Assembly: GCA_016700115.1 (NCBI GenBank)
Contig: CP064999.1
Location: 2,914,001-2,978,000 of the forward strand
Direction of reading: 5' to 3'
Source of the DNA: Sphingobacteriales bacterium
GTDB lineage: Bacteria; Bacteroidota; Bacteroidia; Chitinophagales; UBA2359
Length of the DNA stretch: 64,000 nt
Shown: in pieces, positions 26,763 to 34,064 of the stretch
Position numbering within the stretch: the stretch's first letter is position 1
Layout of the letters: each line of letters opens with the position of its first letter
The notes under the pieces: generated by a model
Told to the model about the DNA's origin: nothing
Seen by the model: the letters and a program-made list of their open reading frames with translations, nothing else
Database searches by the model: none
Program-made: the position numbers and the translations under genes

Positions 26763-28844
26763 TTATTCCAACATCAGTTCAAGGGCTTCTTCAATAGTTT
26801 CTACCGGGCGTTGGCATGAATTGTTTTTGCAAACATAAATCAGGGTTTTCCCTTCAATAAAGCGATTTTGCAATAAACTGTAAGGGCTGTTGTCGTCTGT
26901 AGTTGCCATGACAACAATATTGGGATGGTAGTATTTGCCTATTTGAAGTGCTAAGTTAACAGCATTTAGGCCAATTACAGCAACCTCATAAGAAGGTGAA
27001 ATAAATTGCAAAGCAGCAAAAGCCCAACGGGAAAAAGAAGTCGGATATTTCAGCATGGAAGTTTCAATAGCTTTAACCATATACGCCGATTGTTCTACAT
27101 ATTCCTGTTGGTCAAGTATTATTCCAAGTTGTTTCAAATTGACTGCCATTGTGGCATTGCCCGATGGGATTGCACTGTCGTAAAATTCCTTTTTACGCAC
27201 GATAACATCAGTCTGGAATTTTGGTGTATAGAAAAAAATATGAGAATTGGGGTCGGTGAAACTATCTTGAACAAACTTCAAATAAGTGTTAGCGAGCCGT
27301 GGAAGTTTTTCGTCAAAGGTAATGGCATAAACAGCGAGTATTGCCTCAATTAAAAAAGCATAATCGTCCAAAAATGCGGGATATTGAGCTTTCCCATCTT
27401 TATAAGTGTGGAATAATGCAGGTGTGTTGGAGGCATCTGAGAATTTTTCTAAAAGGAATTTCAGGTTTTTCAAAGCGGCATCTCTATAGGATTCGTTTCC
27501 GATTGCCAGAAATGCTTTCGCATAAGCTGTGGTCATTAAAGCATTCCAACCCAAAATGATTTTATCGTCCAATGCAGGTTTTACCCTTTCCTGACGTTTT
27601 GCCAACAACATACGCTTGCAGCGGCGAAACAGGTTTTTTAATTGTTCTACGCTATAACCTGTTTTGTCAGAAAAATTTTTTATAGTGAAACAACGATGGA
27701 GTATATTTTTCCTTTCCCAGTTGCCATTTGCAGAAACACCGTAAAAAGCATTAAATACTGCCGATTCGTCTTGAAGGATTTGGTCAATTTCGGCTTTATC
27801 CCATACATAATACTTTCCTTCAACTCCTTCAGAATCTGCATCATAGGAGGAATAAAATCCTCCTTCAAGCGAAGTCATTTCACTTGCTATAAATTCAAGC
27901 GTTTCCTCTATGGTCTCTTTGTATTTGGTATGATGAGTTAGTTTAAACGCATCTGCCAACACATCAATCAGCAGGGCGTTATCATACAACATTTTCTCAA
28001 AATGAGGAACTAACCATTGGTTGTCAACAGAATACCTTGCAAAGCCGCCGCCTAATTGGTCGTATATTCCTCCATCACACATTTTGTCGAGAGAAAATAA
28101 AGCATGTTGCAGCGGGGTTTTGTCATTTGTTAAATGGTAGTAAAACAATAACCATTGTAAATTCATGGTGCCCGGAAATTTAGGGGCTGCTCCAAAACCT
28201 CCGTTTTCTTTGTCAAAACGCTGCTTAAATCTTACAAACAGGGTTTCGGCAAAGCCGGCTTCAAATAGTTGGTCAACTTCAATTTCTGGCAAAGATGATT
28301 CAAAAACAGACTTATCCTGTGCCATGATGTGGTAAGTCAGTTGATTGGCTTGCGCTTCTACTTCCTGTCGTTTTTCAGAAAAAGTTCGAACGATACTTTT
28401 CAAAAGACTGAGCCAATCCGGTTTGCCATATCCGGGATTGGGTGGATAATAGGTTCCCCCATAAAAAGGTCTTCCATCAGGCAGCAGAAAGCAATTCAAG
28501 GGCCATCCGCCACTGCCTGAAATTATAGTCAGTGCTTCCATGTAAATATTGTCCAAATCAGGTCTTTCTTCTCTATCCACCTTGATATTGACAAAATGCT
28601 CATTCATATAGGAAGCAACCTCTTCATTTTCAAAAGATTCCCGTTCCATTACATGACACCAGTGACAGGCGGCATACCCAATGCTAATCAATATTGGCTT
28701 ATCTTCCTGCTTTGCTTTGTCAAGCGCTTCGGTTGACCATGGATACCAGTTAACTGGATTATGAGCATGTTGTAATAGATAAGGGCTTAACTCATTGACC
28801 AAGCGGTTGGTATGTTTTGGCTCAAGGTTGTTATCGTTTTTCAT
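26763..28844 (-). CDS. Thioredoxin-domain protein of the YyaL/DUF255 (SPATA20) family
   Basis: A 693-aa cytoplasmic protein. The N-terminal thioredoxin-like domain (about 1-175) starts with the family phrase NRLVNELSPYLLQHAHNPVNW and has the redox-type CHWCHVMERESF motif at about residues 60-71. It is followed by VDREERPDLDNIYM and GGWPLNCFLLPDGRPFYGGTY. The rest is an (alpha/alpha)-barrel-like region (LGGGFARYSVDNQWLVPHFEKMLYDNA, SSYDADSEGVEGKYYVW). Members resemble N-acylglucosamine 2-epimerase-like barrels, but the activity is not established. Length is typical. It converges on the YjbR gene with 15 bp between stops. Confidence 0.94.
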   Translation of the reverse strand: MKNDNNLEPKHTNRLVNELSPYLLQHAHNPVNWYPWSTEALDKAKQEDKPILISIGYAACHWCHVMERESFENEEVASYMNEHFVNIKVDREERPDLDNIYMEALTIISGSGGWPLNCFLLPDGRPFYGGTYYPPNPGYGKPDWLSLLKSIVRTFSEKRQEVEAQANQLTYHIMAQDKSVFESSLPEIEVDQLFEAGFAETLFVRFKQRFDKENGGFGAAPKFPGTMNLQWLLFYYHLTNDKTPLQHALFSLDKMCDGGIYDQLGGGFARYSVDNQWLVPHFEKMLYDNALLIDVLADAFKLTHHTKYKETIEETLEFIASEMTSLEGGFYSSYDADSEGVEGKYYVWDKAEIDQILQDESAVFNAFYGVSANGNWERKNILHRCFTIKNFSDKTGYSVEQLKNLFRRCKRMLLAKRQERVKPALDDKIILGWNALMTTAYAKAFLAIGNESYRDAALKNLKFLLEKFSDASNTPALFHTYKDGKAQYPAFLDDYAFLIEAILAVYAITFDEKLPRLANTYLKFVQDSFTDPNSHIFFYTPKFQTDVIVRKKEFYDSAIPSGNATMAVNLKQLGIILDQQEYVEQSAYMVKAIETSMLKYPTSFSRWAFAALQFISPSYEVAVIGLNAVNLALQIGKYYHPNIVVMATTDDNSPYSLLQNRFIEGKTLIYVCKNNSCQRPVETIEEALELMLE

Positions 28845-28887
28845 GATATTTTATTAAGCATGAGATAAAGCTACAAATCAGGGTTAC

Positions 28888-29004
28888 ATGAAAGTAGATC
28901 ATGAATTTGTTAGTAGCGAGGAGTTTTCGAATTTCAGACATGAAAATAGCTTTCTCCACAATAAGAATTATGAAGAGGCGAGAATTTTGGAAAAGTTAAA
29001 GTAA
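28888..29004 (+). CDS. Possible small ORF, 38 aa
   Basis: An ATG at 28888 opens a 38-codon frame that reads MKVDHEFVSSEEFSNFRHE..., hydrophilic and rich in Glu, Asn and Lys, ending ARILEKLK before a TAA. It lies in the 204-bp gap between the YyaL-like gene and hemD, on the opposite strand to both. The composition looks protein-like, but there is no clear ribosome site or known family. It could be a decayed end of a longer gene or chance. Confidence 0.2.
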   Translation: MKVDHEFVSSEEFSNFRHENSFLHNKNYEEARILEKLK

Positions 29005-29048
29005 AAAAATGACTCAGGCAGATTGGGAAAACAGCTCAACGGGCATTG

Positions 29049-29831
29049 TTAAGCATTATTTGCCAAATAATTGTCAATAGCTTGAGTAATAGAAGTAATG
29101 CCGGGAGCGGGTGCTTGAAAATCAAGGCGAAAACCCGAATCGGTTACGGTTTGAGCGGTCAAAGGGCCGAAAGCGCCAATAACCAAATCCCCCTGTTTAA
29201 GTCCGGGAAAATTTTCAATCAGGGATTTAATTCCGATAGGGCTAAAGAAAATAACCATATCAAATGAATGAATATCCAAACCGCTCAAATCTTCGGCAAC
29301 AGTTTCAAACATGATAGCCGGTGCAAAATTGTAGTTTTCGTCTTTTAGATAGATTTCAATATTGTCTTTCCGGTCGGCTGCACAAGGGAAAAGAAATTTT
29401 TCAGTTTTCCGGTGTTTTTTTAACAATTCTTTCAGCCCGTCAATAGAGCTGGTTTTATCAAAAAAGACTTTTCTTTTCCGGTACAGAATAAATTTTTGCA
29501 AATAAAGAGCGATGGATTCAGAAACGCAGAAGTATTTGGTGTTTTGAGACATTTTAATTTTCATCTCATCACAAAGCCTGAAAAAATGATTGACTGCGTT
29601 GCGACTTGTAAAAATTACGGAAGTAAATTCGTTTGGAACAATCCTGCTTTTGCGAAAATCTTTGGCTAATAACCCTTGTACTTTTATAAAGGGCCGATAA
29701 GTTATGCTGACATCATATTTGTCTATGAGGGCATGGTAAGGTGTTTTTACCCCTGCTTCTGGTTCCGGTTGCGAGACTAAGATGTTTTTGATTTTTTTAT
29801 GCCCACTTTGATTGACAGTTGGTATGGTCAT
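29049..29831 (-). CDS. hemD: Uroporphyrinogen-III synthase (HemD)
   Basis: A 260-aa cytosolic enzyme that closes hydroxymethylbilane with ring D inversion to uroporphyrinogen III in tetrapyrrole synthesis. Recognised by the Bacteroidota HemD pattern: KNILVSQPEPE near the start, YRPFIKVQGLLAKDFR, the first-domain FTSRNAVNHFF, a second-domain FSPIGIKSLIENFP (the S-P/NGI type motif), and IGAFGPLTAQTVTDSGF near the C-terminus. Sequence conservation is always low in this family. It lies 42 bp after the DUF4271 gene, an order seen often in this phylum, and probably shares its transcript. Confidence 0.88.
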   Translation of the reverse strand: MTIPTVNQSGHKKIKNILVSQPEPEAGVKTPYHALIDKYDVSITYRPFIKVQGLLAKDFRKSRIVPNEFTSVIFTSRNAVNHFFRLCDEMKIKMSQNTKYFCVSESIALYLQKFILYRKRKVFFDKTSSIDGLKELLKKHRKTEKFLFPCAADRKDNIEIYLKDENYNFAPAIMFETVAEDLSGLDIHSFDMVIFFSPIGIKSLIENFPGLKQGDLVIGAFGPLTAQTVTDSGFRLDFQAPAPGITSITQAIDNYLANNA

Positions 29832-29873
29832 GCTGTCCGCAAATGTTTTAGGGGTGAATAGGGATTGTTGGGT

Positions 29874-30935
29874 TTAAGCAAGGTACTTAGTTGCAACTTT
29901 TATGATCACTAATACAGGTGCTATTTCGAGGGCACAAAGGTACAAAAAAAAATGAAACTTATACTGCCAAATAAACTCTTTAACAATGGAAACTCCGCGA
30001 TAGAATAAAAAACCTATAAAGAGAAAGAGAATTACTAAGGACAGATATAGCGAGGCAGATTGAACCCAATAACTTCCAAAAGCAAGAAACAGCAAAACCG
30101 GAAACAAAAAAAAGCAAAAGACAATGTTGAGCAATTTGGTATTGAACAGGAAGAAGTTGATGGATTCTGACAGGGGTAAAATAAATGCTAAAAATAGAAG
30201 AACTAAACGATGAAAGAAAAGATAGGCACCTACCCCTATGATTAAACCTGAAAGCAGTAAAAAATCATTAGTTTGAGTTAGCAAATCAAAAAATGTAACA
30301 GCGAGATAAACAAACAATCCTAAAACACAGATTGGCAGAAAAAACAGCAATATGTTTAGGGTTAGGTTTGTGTGGTTAAAATCTTTATAAAATTGCCTTG
30401 CTATGTAAATATTGAATGCTGATTCTCTCAGTTTATTCATATAATTGGTATAGGTATTTAACAAAAAGGCATAAAGAAATGCAATCCCCAAAAATATATA
30501 AAACAAAAATGTCTTTGATTCAGGGGCTTTGCGGATTGGCTGTATGTTGTAGGTAGTTTTTATATCAGCGTCTGTAAATTCCGGTAAATTTTTAACCTGA
30601 TACCATAGCTGTGGTGGTGAAACCGGGATAGTTTGGCTTTTTGTTAGGGAATCGGCAGATATATTAAATTCCCCGGTTGAAGGTGATTTTTCAACAAAAG
30701 GGATTATAGTATCCTTGATTTCTGACAAAGTCTGTTCATAAAGAAAACGAAGGGTAGCGATACGAATTAAATAAGGATAGACAATCGTATCTACTGCAAT
30801 TTGTTGTACCGGATTTATATAGCAGGTTGAATCAGTAAAGAAAGTTGTGGTGTCGGTTGGAAGAGTAGAAGGCTGCCCGTTAACCCAACTGAAAGATAGT
30901 AGCAGGCACAAGAAAACGGTGTATTTTGAAAACAT
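29874..30935 (-). CDS. DUF4271 domain integral membrane protein
   Basis: A 353-aa membrane protein. Residues 1-20 look like a signal peptide (VFLCLLLSFSWVNGQ). A polar extracytoplasmic stretch of ~125 residues follows, then about six or seven hydrophobic segments between 140 and 350 (FLFYIFLGIAFLYAFLL, LLFFLPICVLGLFVYLAV, and so on). The phrase AFNIYIARQFYKDFN between the first two helices is typical of DUF4271. Function is unknown; its steady link with hemD across Bacteroidota hints at a tie to envelope or tetrapyrrole biology, but that is inference. A -7 type box lies 53 bp upstream of the start. Confidence 0.82.
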   Translation of the reverse strand: MFSKYTVFLCLLLSFSWVNGQPSTLPTDTTTFFTDSTCYINPVQQIAVDTIVYPYLIRIATLRFLYEQTLSEIKDTIIPFVEKSPSTGEFNISADSLTKSQTIPVSPPQLWYQVKNLPEFTDADIKTTYNIQPIRKAPESKTFLFYIFLGIAFLYAFLLNTYTNYMNKLRESAFNIYIARQFYKDFNHTNLTLNILLFFLPICVLGLFVYLAVTFFDLLTQTNDFLLLSGLIIGVGAYLFFHRLVLLFLAFILPLSESINFFLFNTKLLNIVFCFFLFPVLLFLAFGSYWVQSASLYLSLVILFLFIGFLFYRGVSIVKEFIWQYKFHFFLYLCALEIAPVLVIIKVATKYLA

Positions 30936-30987
30936 CCTTCTTTTTAATATTAATGTCAGAAGCCTAAAGGCGTAAGCAAAAATCCTG

Positions 30988-30995
30988 CAAAGTTA
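30988..30995 (-). promoter_or_regulatory. Candidate -7 box for the DUF4271-hemD unit
   Basis: On the minus strand this reads TAACTTTG, a full match to the Bacteroidota TAnnTTTG -7 element. Transcription would start near 30981, giving a leader of about 45 nt. No good TTTG -33 element is at the expected spacing. Confidence 0.3.
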
Positions 30996-31068
30996 ATTGA
31001 ATTTTACCTGTAAAATCTAACTGACTGATTGCATCAGTTGTGTAAGTTAAGAAACTAACCGTTGCAAA

Positions 31069-31863
31069 TTAGCTTTCCGGTTTGTTGCGGTTAAACACTC
31101 TGAGCATCATTCGTATATCTTCCAACTGCTCTTTGAGTTCCTGTTGTTCTTTGTATAGCCATCCTACGGCGGCTATCAATAAAACTAAAATAATTGTCGA
31201 AATAATTGAAGCTAAACTACTGCTGTTTCCACCGGATTCGGCAGAGTTGGTATCTTGAACTTTTGAGTCCTTTGAAGATTTTGTTTCTTTAGGTTTTACC
31301 TCTTTTTTCTCTTCGGTTTTAGGTTCTGTTTTAGGTGTTCGGTTGTTGGCTTTTTCCCCGCCATAAGTTTTTTTTCCTATGCTTATTAAGGCACTGTTAA
31401 CAATATTCGTTAGCTCCTGATCCAGCATATCACTGTTTTTGTCATAATCGCGGCATACGGAGTTTGTTGGTTTTGCATATTTATTACATATTCCTTCAAA
31501 ACTCTCTTTTGAAAAAGCTGAAAGTTCATCTAAATTGCTTTCAAAGACGAGGTATTCACTTGGGTTGTCTATTTTAGTTTTGTACTGATTGATTCGAGAA
31601 GTGATGTTCAATATTTCCTGTTTATAACCTTTGGTTTGGTTTTCTATAATTTTATTTGTTTCGCGGTTAATAACTTCATAAGTACAGGCAGTGATATTTT
31701 TTGCAAGAGATGCCCGCTCAAAACTGATGAGCATTTTTTTAGCTAATGCACAATTGATGTCATCAACCGCTTTTTTATAAGTATCAACCTGTTCCTGAGC
31801 AATCAGAGATGAGTAAAACAGAAAGATTGATAATAACAGGGTAAGCAGAGAAAGATACCGCAT
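31069..31863 (-). CDS. Hypothetical exported protein with C-terminal membrane segment and coiled coil
   Basis: I do not recognise this 264-aa protein. Residues 1-22 are a signal peptide (LLTLLLSIFLFYSSLIAQ). About 25-165 is a mostly helical extracytoplasmic region with five or six Cys (INCALAKK, ITACTYEV, FEGICNKY, SVCRDY). A Lys/Glu/Ser-rich linker (about 170-210) leads to a single membrane helix (ASIISTIILVLLIAAVGWLY, about 215-235). The last ~30 residues form a short coiled coil (EQQELKEQLEDIRMML), which would be cytoplasmic. It lies between DUF4271/hemD and xseA on the same strand, but the gaps (133 and 158 bp) suggest separate transcription. The next 158 bp upstream shows nothing recognised. 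Confidence 0.7.
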   Translation of the reverse strand: MRYLSLLTLLLSIFLFYSSLIAQEQVDTYKKAVDDINCALAKKMLISFERASLAKNITACTYEVINRETNKIIENQTKGYKQEILNITSRINQYKTKIDNPSEYLVFESNLDELSAFSKESFEGICNKYAKPTNSVCRDYDKNSDMLDQELTNIVNSALISIGKKTYGGEKANNRTPKTEPKTEEKKEVKPKETKSSKDSKVQDTNSAESGGNSSSLASIISTIILVLLIAAVGWLYKEQQELKEQLEDIRMMLRVFNRNKPES

Positions 31864-32021
31864 AGCAGTTTTGTGTTTTGAAACCTTTAAAATATAGAAA
31901 CTGAGGTTTTGGTAAAAGTACTAATTTCTGTGGTAAAAATAACACATTCTTCAATTTTAACAATACTTATTGTTCAAATAAACAAAACCAAAACCTGAAT
32001 AAAGGCAATATGTTGGAAGCA

Positions 32022-33248
32022 TTAGTCTATCCTGCTCTGAATAATTCCGTCCGAGAGTTCGGTGCTTAGGTATTCACCTTTTTCAAGATTTTGAATACTT
32101 TTTATTGCCTTCCCTTTGTAACGGGTGATGGTAAATCCTTTTTTCAACAGGCCTTCCACATTAACTAATTTCAGGGCTTTTCCCATATAATCAAGCCGGT
32201 TTTGGTGGAACTGTATTTTATTTTTAACAATGCGGTTCAATGAGATTTCATGGGTATTGATCAAACTGTTTTGTAAATTTAACTTTTGTTTGACCATGTT
32301 TTGAATCCTGTTGATGGCAGTTTGCAGCCTGAAATGATGATTTTGTATAAGAGCAAGGCTGTTCTTTTCTATATCGCCAAACAGGTTTATCAACTTGCTT
32401 TCAAAAGTCAGAAACGAGTTAAGGATAAACTCGGCAACTGCAGTAGGGGTTTTAAGTGCTGTATGTGCTACCAAATCGGCGACACTTTCGTCTTGAAGAT
32501 GGCCAATCCCTGTCAGGACTGGTAGCGGAAAAGTGGCTATTGCTACCGCAATTTGATAACTGTTAAAGGCTTCAAGGTCTAATTTACTTCCTCCTCCTCT
32601 CGTGATGACAACGGCATCAAATCGCTCGCTTTGCCCGGCAATGGCCTGTAATTGTGCAATTAATTCCTGTTCTACACCATCCCCTTGCATTAAAGACGGG
32701 AACAACGTAGTGTGAATGTTGAATTTGTAAGGGTTATGGACAAGTTGATTGATAAAATCACCATATCCTGCTGCAGTTGATGAAGAAATAACCGCAATTC
32801 TTTGCAAGACAGTGGGTAAAGTTAATCTTCTATTTCTCCCGATATGTCCTTCTTCGTTTAGTTTGTTTATGGTCGCCAATCGCCTTAACTCCAACTCTCC
32901 CATTGTTGCAGAGGCATCTAAGTCGGAGATAATAATCTTAAGCCCGTATAGTTCGTGAAAATCTACAGTGCCTTGAATCAGTACTTTATTGCCCGATTTG
33001 AGCAAAAGATTCAGGTCATTACCAAATTTGTGGCGCAAGATACCATAAGAGGATGCCCATATAACAGCGTTTGATTTTGCCGTTATTTTGTCATTAGACT
33101 TTTCAACCAAATCGAGATACCAATGGCCTCCTGAACCGGCCATTTTAATAGAAGATATTTCAGCAAGCACCCAAATTTCAGGCGCAATGTTATCTGACAA
33201 CGTCTCTTTAATCTGCCTGTTTAACGATGCAAGAGTTATATAATTCAT
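32022..33248 (-). CDS. xseA: Exodeoxyribonuclease VII large subunit
   Basis: A 408-aa catalytic subunit of exonuclease VII, which degrades single-stranded DNA to short oligonucleotides. The N-terminal OB fold (about 1-105) shows APEIWVLAEISSIKMAGSGGHWYLDLVEK and the VLIQGTVDFHELYGLKI strand. The catalytic region (about 120-300) shows RIAVISSSTAAGYGDFINQL, VITRGGGSKLDLEAFNSY, and LTGIGHLQDESVADLVAHTALKTP in sections. The helical C-terminus is shorter than in E. coli (456 aa), as usual for the phylum. The small subunit gene xseB, often adjacent, is not visible within the flanking gaps. Confidence 0.95.
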   Translation of the reverse strand: MNYITLASLNRQIKETLSDNIAPEIWVLAEISSIKMAGSGGHWYLDLVEKSNDKITAKSNAVIWASSYGILRHKFGNDLNLLLKSGNKVLIQGTVDFHELYGLKIIISDLDASATMGELELRRLATINKLNEEGHIGRNRRLTLPTVLQRIAVISSSTAAGYGDFINQLVHNPYKFNIHTTLFPSLMQGDGVEQELIAQLQAIAGQSERFDAVVITRGGGSKLDLEAFNSYQIAVAIATFPLPVLTGIGHLQDESVADLVAHTALKTPTAVAEFILNSFLTFESKLINLFGDIEKNSLALIQNHHFRLQTAINRIQNMVKQKLNLQNSLINTHEISLNRIVKNKIQFHQNRLDYMGKALKLVNVEGLLKKGFTITRYKGKAIKSIQNLEKGEYLSTELSDGIIQSRID

Positions 33249-33337
33249 CGGGGGCTTCTTTGGTCTTTCCGTTAGTTAAACTTATATGCTGTTTGGAACG
33301 AATTGCAAAATCCAAGCAAAGCAGGTTTCATTTTTAA

Positions 33338-33832
33338 TTATGCCCATTGGCTTAAAATTCCCCCCATTAACATCAGGCAAACAGTCCAGTAGCCGGCATG
33401 TAAAAATACATATTTCCAACCTCTTCGTTCAAATAACGAGTTGATGGTAATAATGGGTAAAGCAAACATGATGGCTGCCAATAAACCATGTAAAACTCCA
33501 TGTTTAAACGTGCGGAAATTTTGTCCGAAAGCATCCAAAAAGTTTTTGACCATCATACTTGCTTCAGAATTGGGGTCTTTCATATCCGGATTGTCAGCCA
33601 CAATCGAATGAATATGAATTTGATGAATACACAACGAAGCGGTTGGTGCCAAGAGAAAGAAACTCATAAGCAGGGTGATGCCAAAAATCATGGGCATATT
33701 AGCTCCTTTTGCGTGTTCAGGGGTAAAACCGTTTACCTCCATCCAAAGAGTTCCAAACACCTTTGGGTTATACCAAATCATACCAACGAATAAGGGCACC
33801 AATCCGGCTGCTGCAATTGCTAAATAATTCAT
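33338..33832 (-). CDS. DUF1761 domain integral membrane protein
   Basis: A 164-aa membrane protein with about four hydrophobic segments. The DUF1761 start is clear: a first helix (YLAIAAAGLVPLFVGMIWYNP) running into VFGTLWMEVNGFT, then a second helix (MIFGITLLMSFFLLAP), and a C-terminal pair around LHGLLAAIMFALPIITIN and YWTVCLMLMGGILSQW. Length fits the family. Function is unknown. It lies 89 bp upstream of xseA on the same strand. The region 33833-33979 beyond its start is AT-rich with no clear promoter. Confidence 0.85.
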   Translation of the reverse strand: MNYLAIAAAGLVPLFVGMIWYNPKVFGTLWMEVNGFTPEHAKGANMPMIFGITLLMSFFLLAPTASLCIHQIHIHSIVADNPDMKDPNSEASMMVKNFLDAFGQNFRTFKHGVLHGLLAAIMFALPIITINSLFERRGWKYVFLHAGYWTVCLMLMGGILSQWA

Positions 33833-33979
33833 AATCAGTGTTTAAAATACAGAAAAAATGTTTGTAATTGGGTTGATTGCTTTTGCCTTTCAATAAAATT
33901 ATCCAAAGATGAAAACAAAAACTGCACAATATATGCAATCGGTAATAATTTGTGTTTTTGGCTGCACAAGATTTTAAGC

Positions 33980-34017
33980 AAAAAAAACAAGAGGTTGTCT
34001 CAAATGACAACCTCTTG
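33980..34017 (-). terminator. Rho-independent terminator after the CotH-like gene
   Basis: A perfect 12-bp stem (33988-33999 caagaggttgtc with 34006-34017 gacaacctcttg), a 6-nt loop and, reading on the minus strand, a run of eight T at 33987-33980. It lies 48 bp past the stop of the gene at 34065. Confidence 0.88.
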
Positions 34018-34064
34018 CATATAAAATAATAAGTAAAATATTAAAGCAGAGGAAAAATGTTTAC

